Source of the DNA: Gyrodactylus bullatarudis
Taxonomy: Eukaryota > Platyhelminthes > Monogenea > Gyrodactylidea > Gyrodactylidae
DNA length: 64,000 nt
NCBI GenBank assembly: GCA_012064415.1
Contig: SSNU01000018.1
Span: 124,001-188,000, forward strand
Reading direction: 5' to 3'
The notes beneath the pieces were generated by a model. That model was given only the letters and a program-made list of their open reading frames with translations. It was not told the origin of the DNA and made no database searches. Each line of letters starts with the position of its first letter. Positions within the stretch are counted from its first letter, which is position 1. Position numbers and translations under genes: made by a program. Shown here piece after piece: positions 24,691-38,329 of the stretch.

Positions 24691-25833
24691 TCAAATTTTC
24701 ATTATATACAAAATCATCAGTAAATAATAAAATAGATAAACCTTGTCACAACTTTTCCTGGAATTACTAATCTCCAGATACTTCTCGCTAGAAAATTGTT
24801 TTGCATCTTTCCAGAAACTCTTCAATTTATTGTGACCTACAGTGTAAGATATTTCAGTTGGAATTTTAATCATAATTTGTTCGTTCAACCCACTGTTTAT
24901 CTTTATATCTACAATTTCTTCATTAACTTGTCCATGTTTTGAGATCTTTTGACAAGCCCACTTTCCGTTCAAGTCAACTGTAGCTGATTCTACAATAATT
25001 GTACTAATGACTTGTGTTTTATTCGACCATACTGTTGATATCTTATAGAATTTATCCTTTACTGGTATTTTCCATTTCACACTATCCAAGGTATGATTTT
25101 CACTAGACAGGTCAAAGTTTATGATACAGTCTAAATTAATTTTACCTCCTTCATTAACTGTAGTCTTTCCTTTTATGATAATTTCTGAAATAGAATACGT
25201 TTTAAACTACGTCTAGTAACAATCCTAGGATTATTCATTCTAACTTATTAGACATATCAATTTAGTATAGTGAAATATGCCTAATTTATGATGCATGATT
25301 GTACCCACGATGAATGGCTCAGCTTAGGATTGATTGGAAAATAGGGAGACTTTACATTTTTTCGTCAATAGGATAGTTACATACCCCAGTTATATTCTTA
25401 TTATTAATAAGTTATTAAGTGAAAAGCACACGCTTATATCCAAAGACTGTTCAAAACAACTGAAATATAGTGTGGAAGAAAAGGAAACAATAAACTGGTG
25501 AAAAACTGCGTTTTAATTCAGAATTTTTATGAATACAAATTAGGATGAGACCAGAAGGAATAAAGCAAATTGAGATTATTTATTTATTTACTACGAACAG
25601 CATGCTGAACTCATTAAATACTTTGAGTGTCCGTTTAAAATTAATTTTAAAAAAATTTCTGACTTTTCTTCCGAAATCCAATCAAAGATATTAAAATGAA
25701 TGAATGACTCACGATGGAAATTATCTGGCTTGACATTACTGTTTGTGTGTTTATTATTATTTATGACGTATTCGTCATTTTGACTGATTGAGCTTTTTGA
25801 TGCTATGAATAAAACGAAAACAAATGTCATCAT
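24691..25833 (-). CDS. Small secreted or GPI-type immunoglobulin-domain protein A
   Basis: Two exons, 25713-25833 and 24691-25184, joined in phase (C|AA) to 204 residues. The N-terminus MMTFVFVLFIASKSSIS is a signal peptide. One I-set-like Ig domain spans about 42-123: EGGKINLDC (Cys60), the core Trp in SVKW (Trp78) and DLNGKWAC (Cys118). A linker follows, and the last 20 residues are hydrophobic (VYLFYYLLMILYIMKI), suggesting a tail anchor or GPI signal. The exact family is not recognisable. Domain style and size suggest a cell-surface recognition molecule. The intron is 528 nt. The next gene upstream on the same strand is also an Ig protein, so the two may be related duplicates. Confidence 0.65.
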
Positions 25834-25969
25834 ATATAGGATTTATGAGTGATCTTTACTGAGCTTTCTGAGATTTTAAAGAAAGTTTAATTGATAAATG
25901 AGGCTTGAGATTTGGTTAGATTAGATATTTAAATTTCTCACATCATATCAAATTGAATGGAGACTCAAT

Positions 25970-26085
25970 ATAGACAAATTGCGTCTATGCCTGGACTGTT
26001 TCTTTACTGGCTAATAAAGTAGATACAAAATATGAAATCTATCATGTCACATATTCGATCTAAACTTGGCTATACTAAGAGTCTT
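25970..26085 (+). repeat. SINE body fragment (second copy)
   Basis: The segment starting GCGTCTATGCCTG at 25,981, followed by TTTCTTTACTGGCT and AGATACA, matches the body of the tRNA-related element at 57.24-57.45 kb in the same order and orientation. The tRNA-like head is absent or too diverged here, so this is a truncated, older copy. Confidence 0.5.
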
Positions 26086-27270
26086 TTATATTCTAATCTT
26101 CACTAATTCCAGAATGATTATTGAAAATTCTTAAATGGCCTATTTATTTTCATGACAACTCCAATCAGATTGTATATCCAATTCGTCCTATTTTTATAAA
26201 ATGTCCAAGAACCTTTTTTAATGCCTTTTGTGATTTTTATAGTAAATTTGAATAAAATTTTCTAACAAAAAAAACTAAATAAAGTATCTAAAATACTTTT
26301 AAAAAATAGATGTACTTTTTTGCTGAATTATTAATATTCTTCTTGACTTTTTGTCGAAATTTATTAATGAGATCATAAAAATATTAATAATAATAAATAA
26401 ATTGAGATCTTATCTCATAAGAGAAATATAAATAAGTTACTCCTCATTCAAGATGACGAAGGAAATGAACGTCTAGAAAAGTTATTATAATCTATGATCA
26501 AAATTATCTCGATTTATATGCAACTGAAGAACTATTGTTGTCATTTCTCTATGTGATACAGTACCTCTGTAATAACTGTCAAAAAGTTATACCTCTCCCC
26601 TCTACCCCCACTGAAAGGTTTTCTTGGACATGTAACCTTTTTTTTCAAAATTTTAGGCTCATTAGAAAGAGCCTTTTTTTCTGACCGGGACCTGGTGAAA
26701 TTTGCTTATAAAGCGAAATAATTATTTAGTTCTACAGACCCCCGTTTTTCCTTACCGATGATGTACCCTTCAATTTATTTGAATATTCTGAGCATACGAC
26801 GACCTGAATGATAAACTAAGAAGAATTTTCCAGGAGAGAAGAAAAAAGTACGTGTTGATAAATGAGAATCGTATTTAGTCGAGACCATTTTTTCTCAAAA
26901 ATTTAAACCAAAATAATGGGATACGCCCATACGACTATCCATAGAAATGATATCTTTTTGGGAAATCTTCATAGTCGTGTGCATTCATGATTATTTAATC
27001 AGGAAATAAATTCATTATGGATGATTTTTGGGCATTGAGCGAGTAAAACAAGATAAAACTGAAGAGAATTCATCTCTAATGAACATGATTTTGGATACTG
27101 AGATAATTATTGATGGGAGAATTGCAGTTTTTGAATTTCGATTTGGAGCCAAAAAAAAATTTAAAAACCAACCATATTTTTATTTGAATTTCAAAATATC
27201 TTCAACATATTCGAATTCTTAATGAAAATATTGAGTTTTTTAAATTTATAGATTCCCAACTTCATTTTAA
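26086..27270. other. Intergenic with a fold-back remnant
   Basis: No gene seen. The last 220 bp (about 27,050-27,275) resemble the right half of the degenerate fold-back copy at 2.69-2.88 kb, including a common stretch near GATTCCCAACTTCAT. A second terminus-like sequence pointing the other way occurs at about 27,605-27,640. The C-rich patch at 26.58-26.75 kb is unlike its surroundings but contains nothing I can identify. Confidence 0.4.
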
Positions 27271-30200
27271 TTAGTTTTTAAACTCACATTCCTCTACAAC
27301 CAATTCGATAAATCTCTCCTTTAAATCGATTGAATTTATCTGACATACATAATAACCGGAATCTGATGCTTTGGAATTTTTAATGATTAAACTCCAATTG
27401 TTATTTCCACGTTTTTCAATTTTATGCCGGGTATTGTAAACTTTTATCCCCATCGATAATTCATGAGGTAAGTTTTCTTTCCACCAGCTCATCTGAACAA
27501 AGGAAAATACAAATATTATTATAGAGAGAGAGATACAGAAAAATTTAAGCATAATTTATTATTATTAGCTCTCATTCCAAGTTATCAAGTCTTGGTTGAA
27601 ATGGAAAACCCCAACTTAAAGTTAGTTATGAAGTTAGGAAATTTCTCAAAATTATAAAATTTTTTTTGCGAAATTGAAGATTATTATATCTGAATATAAG
27701 TTAAAATATGATAGGGTTTTTTAAATTTAAATTCATTGGAAATGAGTAATTTATTTTTAAAATTCAAAATTGATCGGAATCTATCCCATGTTTTGTTCTA
27801 TGTGAACTTGGTGAATTCCAATATGGAAATTGAACATTCAAAAAAGGAAAGAGGTTATTAAATTATTAAATTTCACAAAAATCCCTCTTGAATGCAAGTA
27901 AAATATTCTCAAGATAAAATTTTAAAAATTCAAAAGATATTCTTCATCTTATGAAGCATAAAAGTCAGAAAGGCTGAGTGTAATAAATTCACAGAGATTA
28001 TAAAAATTATTATAGAATAAATTGCAGGCGGCTTCAACATTCTAATCTTTCAATGTAAACTTCATTCTTATAATCTAATTTTCAAGAGAAAAGTACTTTA
28101 CAATGAAAAAGATTTATCTACCCACCTGAGTGATCTTTTATCAACAATTTTGCTGATTGAAAATGATAACTCTACGATGAATTTATAATATGGAATTGAG
28201 CCTACCGCGATCATTGCACGATTACAATGGAAGAGATGCTGAACAATTCTTTCTTTTCGATTTCATTTGAGAAAAAACTGAAAACATTTCTACGGCAAAT
28301 TTTTCTCAATTAATAAGTAAAAGTTTCTTTCAATCTTTTTTTACATTTCTTACGTGTTTTAATTAGAAATTTAATCAAGAGATAAATAAAAGAAGGAAGT
28401 TGAAATAAACTGATACGAATAAAACAATGGAGATTTACAAAAATAAAATTCTATCAAACTGACAATACAATTCGTGAGATGAAATACAAAAACGTGTTAA
28501 ACACTCTATAAGAAAAGACAAAATTAAAATTCATTCAATTAGAAAATTTTATGATTGATAAATATTTTATGAGATGAACTTGAAATAGTACATAAAGCTC
28601 GATATGACTAACTGGTAACTTATCACACGAGAAGATCTATGTAGAAGTTAAAGTTGTATTAGCCTAACGAATAGGGGTCGCTATTCTAGTGAGGAATCTA
28701 CCCTGAGGATCTTTATAGAATTTAAATGATTGGCATCTTGGTCGAATTGAATTTCCTGTTGGAAAATTCGACTATGATAAGGTTTAGGGCACTGTTCTTC
28801 TTTAAATTGAACAACTATTCAATTTTTTTTGTTAGAAAAAATATCTATATTGAGAAATTGGTAATATGTCCAAAATAGTATATTACAGATAATGAGACAT
28901 ATATAGAAAATATTATAAGTATAATGTTCTTCATTAAGAAATTTAGTTGGTATGAGAATAAGTGAATCTAACAAGTAGATCATAAAACATTCTGGTTACT
29001 AATGAAGGTCAGGATAAAGGAGAGTTTTTGTGTAATCTATTTTGCTACGAATGTGATGCATTATGGATTTTTAACACTTAGTATTGTCAAATTCATAGAT
29101 TTTAAATTTATTATTTATTGATTCGAAAGAGGAGAGAAGTAAGGATCTTTTAAAAGATTGATGTCTAAAATTATAGTTATGTTCGATCGGAGAGGAGGTC
29201 ATGAGGAAATTTTTGACTATGAATGCATATCTTCTAACCCATTCAGCATTTTGTTAACGAATAAACTCTAAGCTTTTTAAAGATGCTAAAATCTGTGCTC
29301 TTAAAAGGCTTATTTAAAATATGACGGGGGGAGGTTGAAATTTGAACACTGCATGTCATAGCTAATAGAAAATTAGATATGGGCACGATACCAACTGTAC
29401 TTGATTAAAAATTTTTTATCTTTTTAATCTTACTCGGGATAACCGTGTTTGGGTATTATAGAATCGCCCTTCCATTCATTTGATTAATTTTCAAAAATTT
29501 AGATTCAAGTTTATCTATACATAAATCTTGAGTTAAAATTTTTGGTAAGAAGAAAAGCAGTGCTCTAATGAGGGTTAAATATAAAAGAACTGATACAATC
29601 CTTCATGCTTCAAATTTATTGCATATATATAAAATTATTTACCATAAACTTTTTATTTAATGCTTTTTTCATGACGGACATACTAACTTTCAACTTTGGG
29701 CTGAGTCTCAGAAAATATACTATGCACACTATTTCGGGGGAAAAGCATTTTTTACTTAAAAAAAACTTTAAAAATCCTATAAAAAGTGTATATATTATGT
29801 GGAATTAGACGAAATTTGCCCATCGATATGGTTTTTTTAAGATCATCCCAACATATTCCGCTATTCATTCTTCTGTAATAATAAACAAGTGTGAAAATTT
29901 TCAAATTAAAAACGTTTTTTGACCTATCAGAATATATATATTCATTTTTAACTATAAAAAAATTAAATAGGATTTAAGTCACTTTTGCAAGTATTTAGGA
30001 ATAAATAATTCAAGTTAAAATTATAAAAAAACATTTAAAAACGTTTTTAATTTGAAAATTTTACACAATTTTGTTTATCTTAAAAGTATTTTGAAGCGAA
30101 ATTTGGTGGGATGATGTTAAACCAACCTTGGAGATTAGATTTATCATATCGATAGGCAAGATCTTATTTATCTTTATAAATGCAGCATAAGTTCATTATC

Positions 30201-33200
30201 AGGGGAAATTGTCGAAAATTTCACGGAATTTGATAATCAAACTTAATAAATACATTCATAAAGGAAATTCTGTTAATTGATAGATTTCCTCCGCTCTAAT
30301 GATGAAAAAGTCTAAATAAATTTATAGAATATTGAATTAGGTTATGAAATTTCATTCTCGCTTATAATAAATATTAGAATAAAATACTGTATAATGTACA
30401 AAGTAAATTATTGATTCTAATTAAATGGTGGATGAGAAAATATCCATTTATTATATAATTTACAAATGGAATGCCTTGACTGATCTGATTAAAATATAAT
30501 CCCAGTGAGTGTTAAGTAGCAATAAAAAAGAATCTATCCCAGATTTTGATCTCATTCTGACTTTTTTCACGAAGCAATAATGAGTATAATTATTGGAGCA
30601 GAGTGGAGCGGTTTTGTATTTTAACTACATTTGAATGAAAAAATTTTATTCAATTAGAAGTAAATATTATTTTACAAATTTATGAATGAATTTATAGCTG
30701 GTAATTCTAAATAATTGTCTGATTTAAGGTGGTTATTTAGAATCTTCCTATTAAACTTTGTCTCAGATATTCTCTACTTTATTTTACTTCTCAAATACAG
30801 GTGATTTCATAAGAGAGTCGGGCTATCATTCAACTAATAAGTGGCAGATGTTTAAAAATTACATCCTTATTAGGACTCGTCACTGATAGGAGTCGTCAGT
30901 GCACCATTGGGAGGTTTCGAAAGATACACAATTTCTCTTCAACAATAACCTACTACAGTGTCCAGAGTTCATCAATTACTCAAGAGAAATTATTTAAAAT
31001 TTTTATTCAAAAAAAATTCATTCAAAACAATCATTTTATGTCCATTGTCCAATAAATAGACTTTAGAAATGTCAATTATTAGACTGAATAAGAATGTTTA
31101 CAGGAATCTTGTATTTTAAAAGCTTTCTAAAAAATTAAAAAATTAGGACTTTTTATTATTACAAATTCTCCTAAATCTAGATTTCAATTGTTATAAGGAT
31201 ACTATATTTTAGATGAATTAATCATAATACACTATATTGAACCGTATTTCAAGTAGGATCTAGACTCAAATTTGATACCTACTGGGCTGAATAATTATTT
31301 ATCTCGAAGATAATTCTTCATTTCATCCTTTCCCCAAGCAGCTTACTTTCTCAAAATAGATTAGCTTTTAAATTTAGTGATATTTTAAAATTATATTTTT
31401 ATGTTTAATAGGAATCCATTTACTTGAAATTTCATCAAAAGACAGATTGAAAACAGAAATGATTTCAATTTAGTTAGGCTTCCATTTACTTGAAGCAGTC
31501 ACTGAACATCAAAATGAATGCATTGTAATACTAAATAAATGTTAGCCCGAGTCTAAAGAGTCACTAAAATATACGCTCGTTTTCTCTTATGAGTATGACG
31601 AGAACTCAAAAGCATATGTCTGATCAAATCATCGCCAATATTATATAACACAAACCGCTCAGGACTGAGATCAAATACTCCTGAATTCGGACAGCTAAAA
31701 AAACTTGCCATTTTTAATAAATGTAAAAATATTTTCAAAAAATTAAACAGAACAATTAAAAATATGAGATTAAATGAATTTAAAAAAGAACTTAAAAATA
31801 AGATTTATAATGAAGAATAATATTGTAAAAAAATTTAACTTAACACATGTATTGTTAATAAATTATTAAGAGGATTTACAGTTCTTCTCACCTCCCTTCA
31901 TCCTCTGAGACATAGATTTCAAATAAACCTAAATGCATTTAAAGATCAATCATTTATTTGACTATTTTACAAACTTTTTTAAATAAAAAAATCTTATATA
32001 CAACTAACAGCTAACTTGATATTTTTGATAAAGTCTGACAAAATTATCATTCAAATTGAAATGTTATTACTTCTTCTTATTCAAATGTGCACATTTAATT
32101 ACTATTTTCATTAGAAAATGATACCCAAAAAGACTGAATCACCCACATGATAGAAAATTAAAAGAAAGATACATTTCTAATGCAAATTCCAAATACCAAT
32201 AATATATTTTCTGACTTTTCCATGAAATGACTAAGGAGTAAACTTATCACTTCATTGAGATCTTCTCCATTGTTTGTTTTTACGCTGATTGAAAATCGAT
32301 GGGAGTTTTTTATTCAATTTTTATTGCGGTATGAGGTATCCTCAATGGTTAATTGATTAATTAACTACATTATCATATTGTATTGCGAGAAACTCTTTGC
32401 AGAATTCAGAAAACCAATTTATATTAATTAAATCTAAACAAATTGAGGTATTTATCGATTTATTAAAGTCATAAATAGGAGAGATAACCAGACATTTAAA
32501 AATATCCGGGGATAAGAATTACAATCATCAGGAAAATTGTTTTGTTCCATGATGGAATCTGAAATCTTTAATAGAAATTATTAACAGTAGATTTAATTGG
32601 AATACAATAAACCTTTTTCCAAAGCCTCTTCCAGACGTTTCGGTAATGAGATAGATGATGATAGAAATACTATCAATGGCAATATAGGTAAAATCGAAAT
32701 AGGGGATAATTGGTCGCAGTTTAACGGAAAGAGATTCGACTTGAGTCATAGATTATTGATTTAGCAGATGGTTAATTTCAGAATTTTTCTTCTGATTGGT
32801 TTTAAGGTTTGTTTAATTTTAAATGATTTTTTAGATCTAGACCAATAGGAATACTTAGGTTTTTAGATAAAATTGAAAAGAGTTCAGGTTACAAGCGTCT
32901 CATCCACTAAAGAAGGTATATGACTATCTCAGTATCGAACCCTCTGGAAGAGGCTTTGGAAAGAGGTTGATTATACTCCAATTAAATCTGCTTTTACTGT
33001 TTTTATTGAAAATTACAATCATCATTTAATCATCAAAAGTTGAAATAAAATTATTCAAAATAGACATATAAACGATTTTTGAGTAAAAATAGTGATTTCT
33101 TTGGAGTACTTGAAGAATCTGTGTTAAAAAACAATGTTTGAGTAGGAAGAAGAGGTAAACAGCATGATGGGATTGTCTTCCTGAAAACATCATTTTTATG

Positions 33201-36200
33201 ATTAGTTTATTAAAACTTGTGTAAATATTGGAGTTTTCAGTCATTAGTTCTGAGACGATTTTCTTCCAGAGAATTGCAACAAGTTATTCTGTAACAATTT
33301 TTTCTTGAATTTATTTTTGAAATAAGATTTATAGAAAAATCTACAAGGAAATCTATACTATTAAGTAATAAAAAAAAATCATTTGGCGGTTATTTGAAAA
33401 ATGAATGATCCTTAAACTTGAATGCCATAACGAAGAAGTAACCAACGGTAAAGTATGAATCGCAGATGATTTCATGTTGGAAAAATAATTCCTCGAAGAA
33501 GAAAAGAAAACTGTTACAAAGTCTTATCTCTAGCACAGGATCCCCAAATTGGATCAGAGATAATAAAAGTTTTCTCCACCAAAATGAAGTAGTAACGAAG
33601 AAAAAGAAAGGATCCCATTAGCCCTTTTTGGGAAAATTCCAAGTAATTGTGATTTATCTACATCTATCCACGGTTCATGGCAGAGATTATTTTACTGCTA
33701 TGTTGTTATTTATGTATACTCTTCAATTTAAAAATGTCAATTTCATTGTAAAAATCATATAAAGTAATTTGAAACAAAGAGGAAGAGAATCTACCTTATT
33801 TTGTAATTTACAATTCATTGTTGGATTTTCAACATCATACCTTTTTAATTTCTTTGATAAGTATTTCTACTAATAAGTAGATGAAAACTAAATTTTATTA
33901 ATGTTGATTATTCATCAAATTCTAGAAAATAGACAAGATCTATTCCAATATTATCGATCAGTCAGATGTAATATCGTTTTCAGTATGGAACAAACGGTAT
34001 CCTTTTCAATGTCTTTTGATTCAAATAATGAGCCTCTCTCACATTCAATGATCTTATTTTGTTCTCTTTTGATTACTCTCTCACTTATAAATCTAAACGT
34101 TTTCCCTATTCAAAGTTTGGAAAATCAGATATCAGATCAACCTACTTTACATTGTAGAATCAAATGTTTGATAAATACAAGTCTAATTTATAAATAAAAT
34201 TTTATTTTCATCAGATTTTGTTTGTAAACAAAACGTATAAATTTTAGATTGGAGCATGAAAATGAAAGCAAGTTTTTATTGAAAAAATGCTACATGATTC
34301 TTCCTGTTTGAACAAGTCTTGTTTATATAATTCAAACGATTTCATTCTCTTTTTATGGATTAAAAACAAAGAAAAAAAGTGAACTTTTGCTAGTGAAAAT
34401 CTTCAAAGCATATTTAACTATTAAATGAGCTAGATTGTTTGAAATAAGGGGATAAATTCTTCAAAATTTTTAAATAGAGGCCATTTCGAATGCTCAAAAT
34501 TGTTATTAATTATTATTTCTTTGTGTCTGGTTAAGTCTATGCTATATACTAGACGTTTTCAAGAAAGAGGGACTATTTAAAATCTAATCAATTAAAAATG
34601 AAGTAAGCAGAAAACTTGACATTGTTTGAAAGATTGATTGAATCTTTCTTTGAAATTTTGAAATACAATTAATTTTAAAACACTACTCCAAAACCTCAAT
34701 GGTCAAAACCCAAATGGAATAGGTAACAAGAGAGTTTTTTTTAAGTTGTAACTTTTATTAAACCTCAGCAGCTATTTCATGAAAAATGTAAGATAAAATT
34801 TGAAAATTCTGCCCACTTTGTAGGGAATAAACGCTTGTCCTTAATCGAGAACTGCAAAAAAATATTAGAGAAATGTAATAAAAAAGTTATGTTCTATTGA
34901 AGATAAAAATACACTTTGGATTATGATTTTAAGAAGTTATATCAGGTAATATTATTTGGAGTAAAATTTTTCAGATTAATTTTGTAAATAACTAGAGGAA
35001 ATTTCCGACTTTGAAATTAGACTAACAAGACATGATTAGAAGCCTCTGAAGCTAATCGAAGTATCTTTTCTATAAATTTAATATTGTCAAGAGCAACTAA
35101 TTCAAAGATAATTTGTGCAGGAATGAATAAATTTTAAGGAATGATCTGAAAGATTTAATAATCATGAAAAAAATATCTAAGAAGTTAAAAATATCAAAGA
35201 AATTTTTAATAAGTTTCGAAATTTTTTGAGTTGAAATTTTTTGTTGATTCCTAATTGTAAAAAGGATCAAATTTTATTTTTCAGTATCACTCTCTTGATC
35301 AAGGAAACCGATTATCATCATGAACTTTTTGATAGAAACGTCAATTTGATCAAATTCCAGATCATGCTAGTTTATTAATTTTCAAGCAGTAAAATTGGTC
35401 GAAAAATAGGTATTAGAATTTATCATTTTCAAAGAGACACTACTGATGAACCGTTGAGAAATGTACACGTTTGGTGTTAATAATGGAGTCGGTTAACATT
35501 CATGAACCTTTATTTCTTAATATTCGAGATCAAGTTTTAACGTCACTTAATGAAAGAAATAGAAGAATTTTATAAATCTTTCGTTTATTGCTTCATATTC
35601 GGATTAATTAATGATAAATTATCATTGATAATAAATATGATAATTGACAGGACTGTTTTGATGGAAAATATTCATCCCAAAATTGAACCAAATTATTTTG
35701 ATCTAGAGCCGCTTTTTGAAATTTTTAGACAAAAATTTATACCAGGACCCTAATAGAACTACTTCAAAGTACAATGGCAAGTTATTTATTTATTGAAAAA
35801 CTGTGAAAATACACAAATGAATGGAGGTGTAGTTTTACACTCCCCAAATACGGTTCTCACCTGTATTTTTGTGTCTAGAACGAGTAATTTCCTAAAATAT
35901 GAATGACTTTGATTTTACAATGGGAAATTTGAGTATCTTTCAATAAAAACTAACACTTGAGCAGGTAGCATTGGGAGATGAAGGGTATCAAAAAATAATT
36001 TTTTATATTCCTTAAAGTCTAGCAATTTGGATTTGGATACTATCTCTTCAAGTGAAACTGTGATGGGAAAATGATTAGAACTTACTGTTATTTTTGAAAA
36101 GTCAACATTTTGAACAATACAGGGGAGGACAGCAGTATCTCCTTCAGTGGCTGTTATTCTGAGGGGCATTGAAGAATCAAAACAGGAGTTATCTTTGTTA

Positions 36201-36319
36201 TGTGGATTTTCCGACACCTGTCTACAATCTGTCAAGAGGTTTGTTTTAAATTGATCAATTGGATAAACTGACAAAGTGAACATGATCATTAAGGGAATGA
36301 TCAGGTATTGATGGGACAT
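27271..36319 (-). CDS. Secreted immunoglobulin-domain protein B (DIP/lachesin-like), split by 8.6-kb intron
   Basis: Exon 1 (36086-36319) encodes a signal peptide and the first half of an Ig domain ending CIVQNVDFSKIT. Exon 2 (27271-27492) begins MSWWKENLPHE and ends the domain with SDSGYYVCQIN. The two halves fit both in phase (0/0) and in Ig structure: Cys67, tandem Trp81-82 and Cys128. The WSLIIKN...DSGYYVCQIN block resembles the first Ig domain of DIP/lachesin/IgLON neuronal adhesion proteins. As drawn the product is 151 residues with one Ig domain and a free Cys near the end. A GTGAGT donor lies inside the last codons, so further exons could exist, but the exons of gene A do not fit its phase. 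The 8593-nt intron is the largest here and is full of repeats. Joining across it is inference. Confidence 0.55.
29815..30160. repeat. Fold-back element (family 2), copy 1
   Basis: The ends are inverted: TTTGCCCATCGATATG on the left and CATATCGATAGGCAAG on the right. Inner segments also pair, for example TGTGAAAATTTTCAAATTAAA near 29.89 kb with its complement near 30.05 kb. The element is about 346 bp with no coding capacity, so it is non-autonomous. A related half-copy lies at 50.28-50.47 kb. Confidence 0.55.
32517..33024. repeat. Inverted-repeat element flanked by a 14-bp direct repeat
   Basis: AATTACAATCATCA occurs at 32,517-32,530 and again at 33,011-33,024 in the same orientation, like a target-site duplication. 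Between them, about 70-bp imperfect inverted arms lie at 32,571-32,641 and 32,939-33,009; both contain AGATTTAATTGG and, on opposite strands, CCTCTTCCAG. There is no coding potential. The left arm stops about 40 bp inside the direct repeat, so the end structure is unclear. Confidence 0.4.
33864..33884. repeat. CTACT-N4-AGTAG hairpin, copy 2
   Basis: TCTACTAATAAGTAGA forms 6-bp arms round AATA. The 21 bases from CTACT share sequence with the minus strand of the hairpin at 1.92 kb, a similarity too long for coincidence. Confidence 0.6.
33979..34197 (+). other. Possible short secreted peptide frame (doubtful)
   Basis: An ATG-initiated frame contains a hydrophobic stretch (MILFCSLLITLSLINLNVF) followed by a short tail with two cysteines (HCRIKC). 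It lies inside the large intron of Ig gene B on the other strand. It looks like a signal peptide plus a tiny mature peptide, but nothing else supports it. In AT-rich DNA such hydrophobic frames arise by chance. Confidence 0.15.
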
Positions 36320-38048
36320 GTCTCTAAAAATAAGAATAAATGAAAATAAATGAATTTATCAAATCTTTTAATGTAAATTTTCAGTAGAATAATTACAAGA
36401 ATAAGGATGAAATTTTGATTTATCATCAATGCATTTGCTAACATGATAGTTTTTAATTCTTGAATGAGACGAACATAAAAAAAAATTCTCTTGAAACTAT
36501 AAAGAAATTTTCTTCTATTCTATTGGCAAAAATACTCGAATTTGTCAATATCCAAATCATTGTGATATTAAATATATTTTTTGATAACTAATGAACCAGT
36601 GCAAGTGTATAACTTTGTATGATTTTTAAAAGTTATTTCTTATTAAGAACGTGAAAGATATCTGTGTCTAGCGGGAGATAAAATAGAAAAGGTTTTGCAA
36701 AAGTACATTGTACATAAAGAAGAAGCCAAAATGTAGTATACATCCATTATATAAATTATAATTCTATTCAGGATGCCGATAACGTTCTTTGCAAAGTTTT
36801 GTAGTCAAATGAATGAGACCTTAATTGACAATACTTATTTTTACTGTTATTGTGTTCGAATATGAGTCAAGTTTCATGGTTTACCTAACTTAATAAGGTC
36901 CCAGCTCAATACGTCTAGTAGACTATACAGTGTATATTATACACTTTTTACTTGCCCAATACTCAATGAGTCCGAGTCCATAGCATATTTTCTTGGACCA
37001 GAATTAGCTGTTTAAATTTATTCAATCAAAAATCAGTATTGATTTCATTAATTCCTTTATCGTTGCATAGACCATTATTTTATTCTTCATTAACCAAAGG
37101 ATGAAATGACATTATTCTTATCTATCGGTAGTTGATTTTGAAAGTATCAATAATAATACTTCACCAACACATTTTCTATGAAATGTCCATTTACATGAAG
37201 CTTTTAGTTGAGTGAATTTAATTTTTTTCTAAATTTTGCTGAATTTCTAAACGTATGTTATTTACCTGTCAAAAATAAAAATGCTTTTAAAGAATTCTTA
37301 ACTGAATGAGATATCTGTTTTTTTATTTTTGAAATTTGGTATTCTAGGGAAGTTTTATTCAATGACATTTGTATCTAACAAATGGGAGGCTCATTATGAG
37401 ATAGCCAATTAAGAGAATAAAAAAAGATTTTAAATACTGAATCCATTTATGGAAATTCAAGATTTAAAAGAGAGTAACAAATGAACCGAAAATTATCGAC
37501 AAAGTTGCTTCTCGAGATTATGAATTTATTAACTTGAATTCAGGTATCTGATTTACAAGTAAGGCGCACGTTACAAACTTTTTTGAAATTAGGATTTAAA
37601 CAAAAATCTTTCTCAAAAGAAGACAATGAGCCCTGTCAAACTCCTACCTAGTTTGAAGAATAGTCATTGATTTCTAATGTGTCATAAATATAAAATCGGT
37701 TTAAGTGTCTGATGAGAACCGTTGAAATAAATGCTTTATTGCTCAATATAAGGGATAGATTTTTCAATTCTAATATGCTCAATTTAATTTTCCTTGGTTG
37801 AAAATGTGGTTCAGAATGAATTTTTAGTTCGAACTATTTAAATCTTTATCCAAATTTATTTTGTATTAAAGTGGCAGTGATAGTGTCAAAGTTACATTTT
37901 TTGTCATAAATCTCTCAAATTTGATCTTATTACTTTCAAGTAGTCATCAAAGATTTACAGGCTTTTGATAGAAATAGTTGATCCGTAAGACTTATTTTAC
38001 TTATACTAAATTGAAAATGATTAGGAAAAAAATATTTTAGCTTCTATC
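36320..38048. other. Intergenic, nothing recognised
   Basis: AT-rich spacer upstream of Ig gene B. It must hold that gene's promoter. I see no exon, RNA gene or repeat with clear boundaries. Confidence 0.5.
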
Positions 38049-38326
38049 ATGAGAAAAATGGCCGAAATCAAATTCAGCAAATTTTTCATCACATTAATTT
38101 TAATAATACAAGACCCTTGTTTCTATTGCAACCAGATTATAAATAGGTTTTGGTCCAGATGTTTTATACATCATTCGATTTCTTCTGAAGAGACCATTCA
38201 GATTCTGATCCAGGCTAGAAATCGAAAATTTGCAAAATCTATCTCTACTCAATATTCACCCTTCTTCTGAATCTTCTGAAGAAATGAATGTTCATACTGC
38301 TACAGACAAAAATCTTTCAATATCTT
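38049..38326 (+). CDS. Possible 5' end of a third secreted Ig-type gene
   Basis: Two putative exons, 38049-38146 and 38214-38326, are joined in phase by a 67-nt GT-AG intron. They encode about 70 residues: a hydrophobic signal-like N-terminus (FFITLILIIQ), a short linker and the sequence TATDKNLSIS, ending at a GTAAGT donor in the first base of the next codon. In Ig gene B the matching place reads TATEGDTAVLPC, so the split codon could be the first Ig cysteine. No downstream exon was identified in the following 13 kb. It could be an orphan 5' fragment, a gene with a long intron, or a chance pairing. Confidence 0.3.
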
Positions 38327-38329
38327 GTA

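Noticed and set aside
24691..27492. Joining the 27.3-kb Ig exon to the 24.7-25.2 kb Ig exon as one two-Ig gene
   Set aside because: The splice phase creates a stop codon at the junction; the 25.7-kb signal-peptide exon fits instead.
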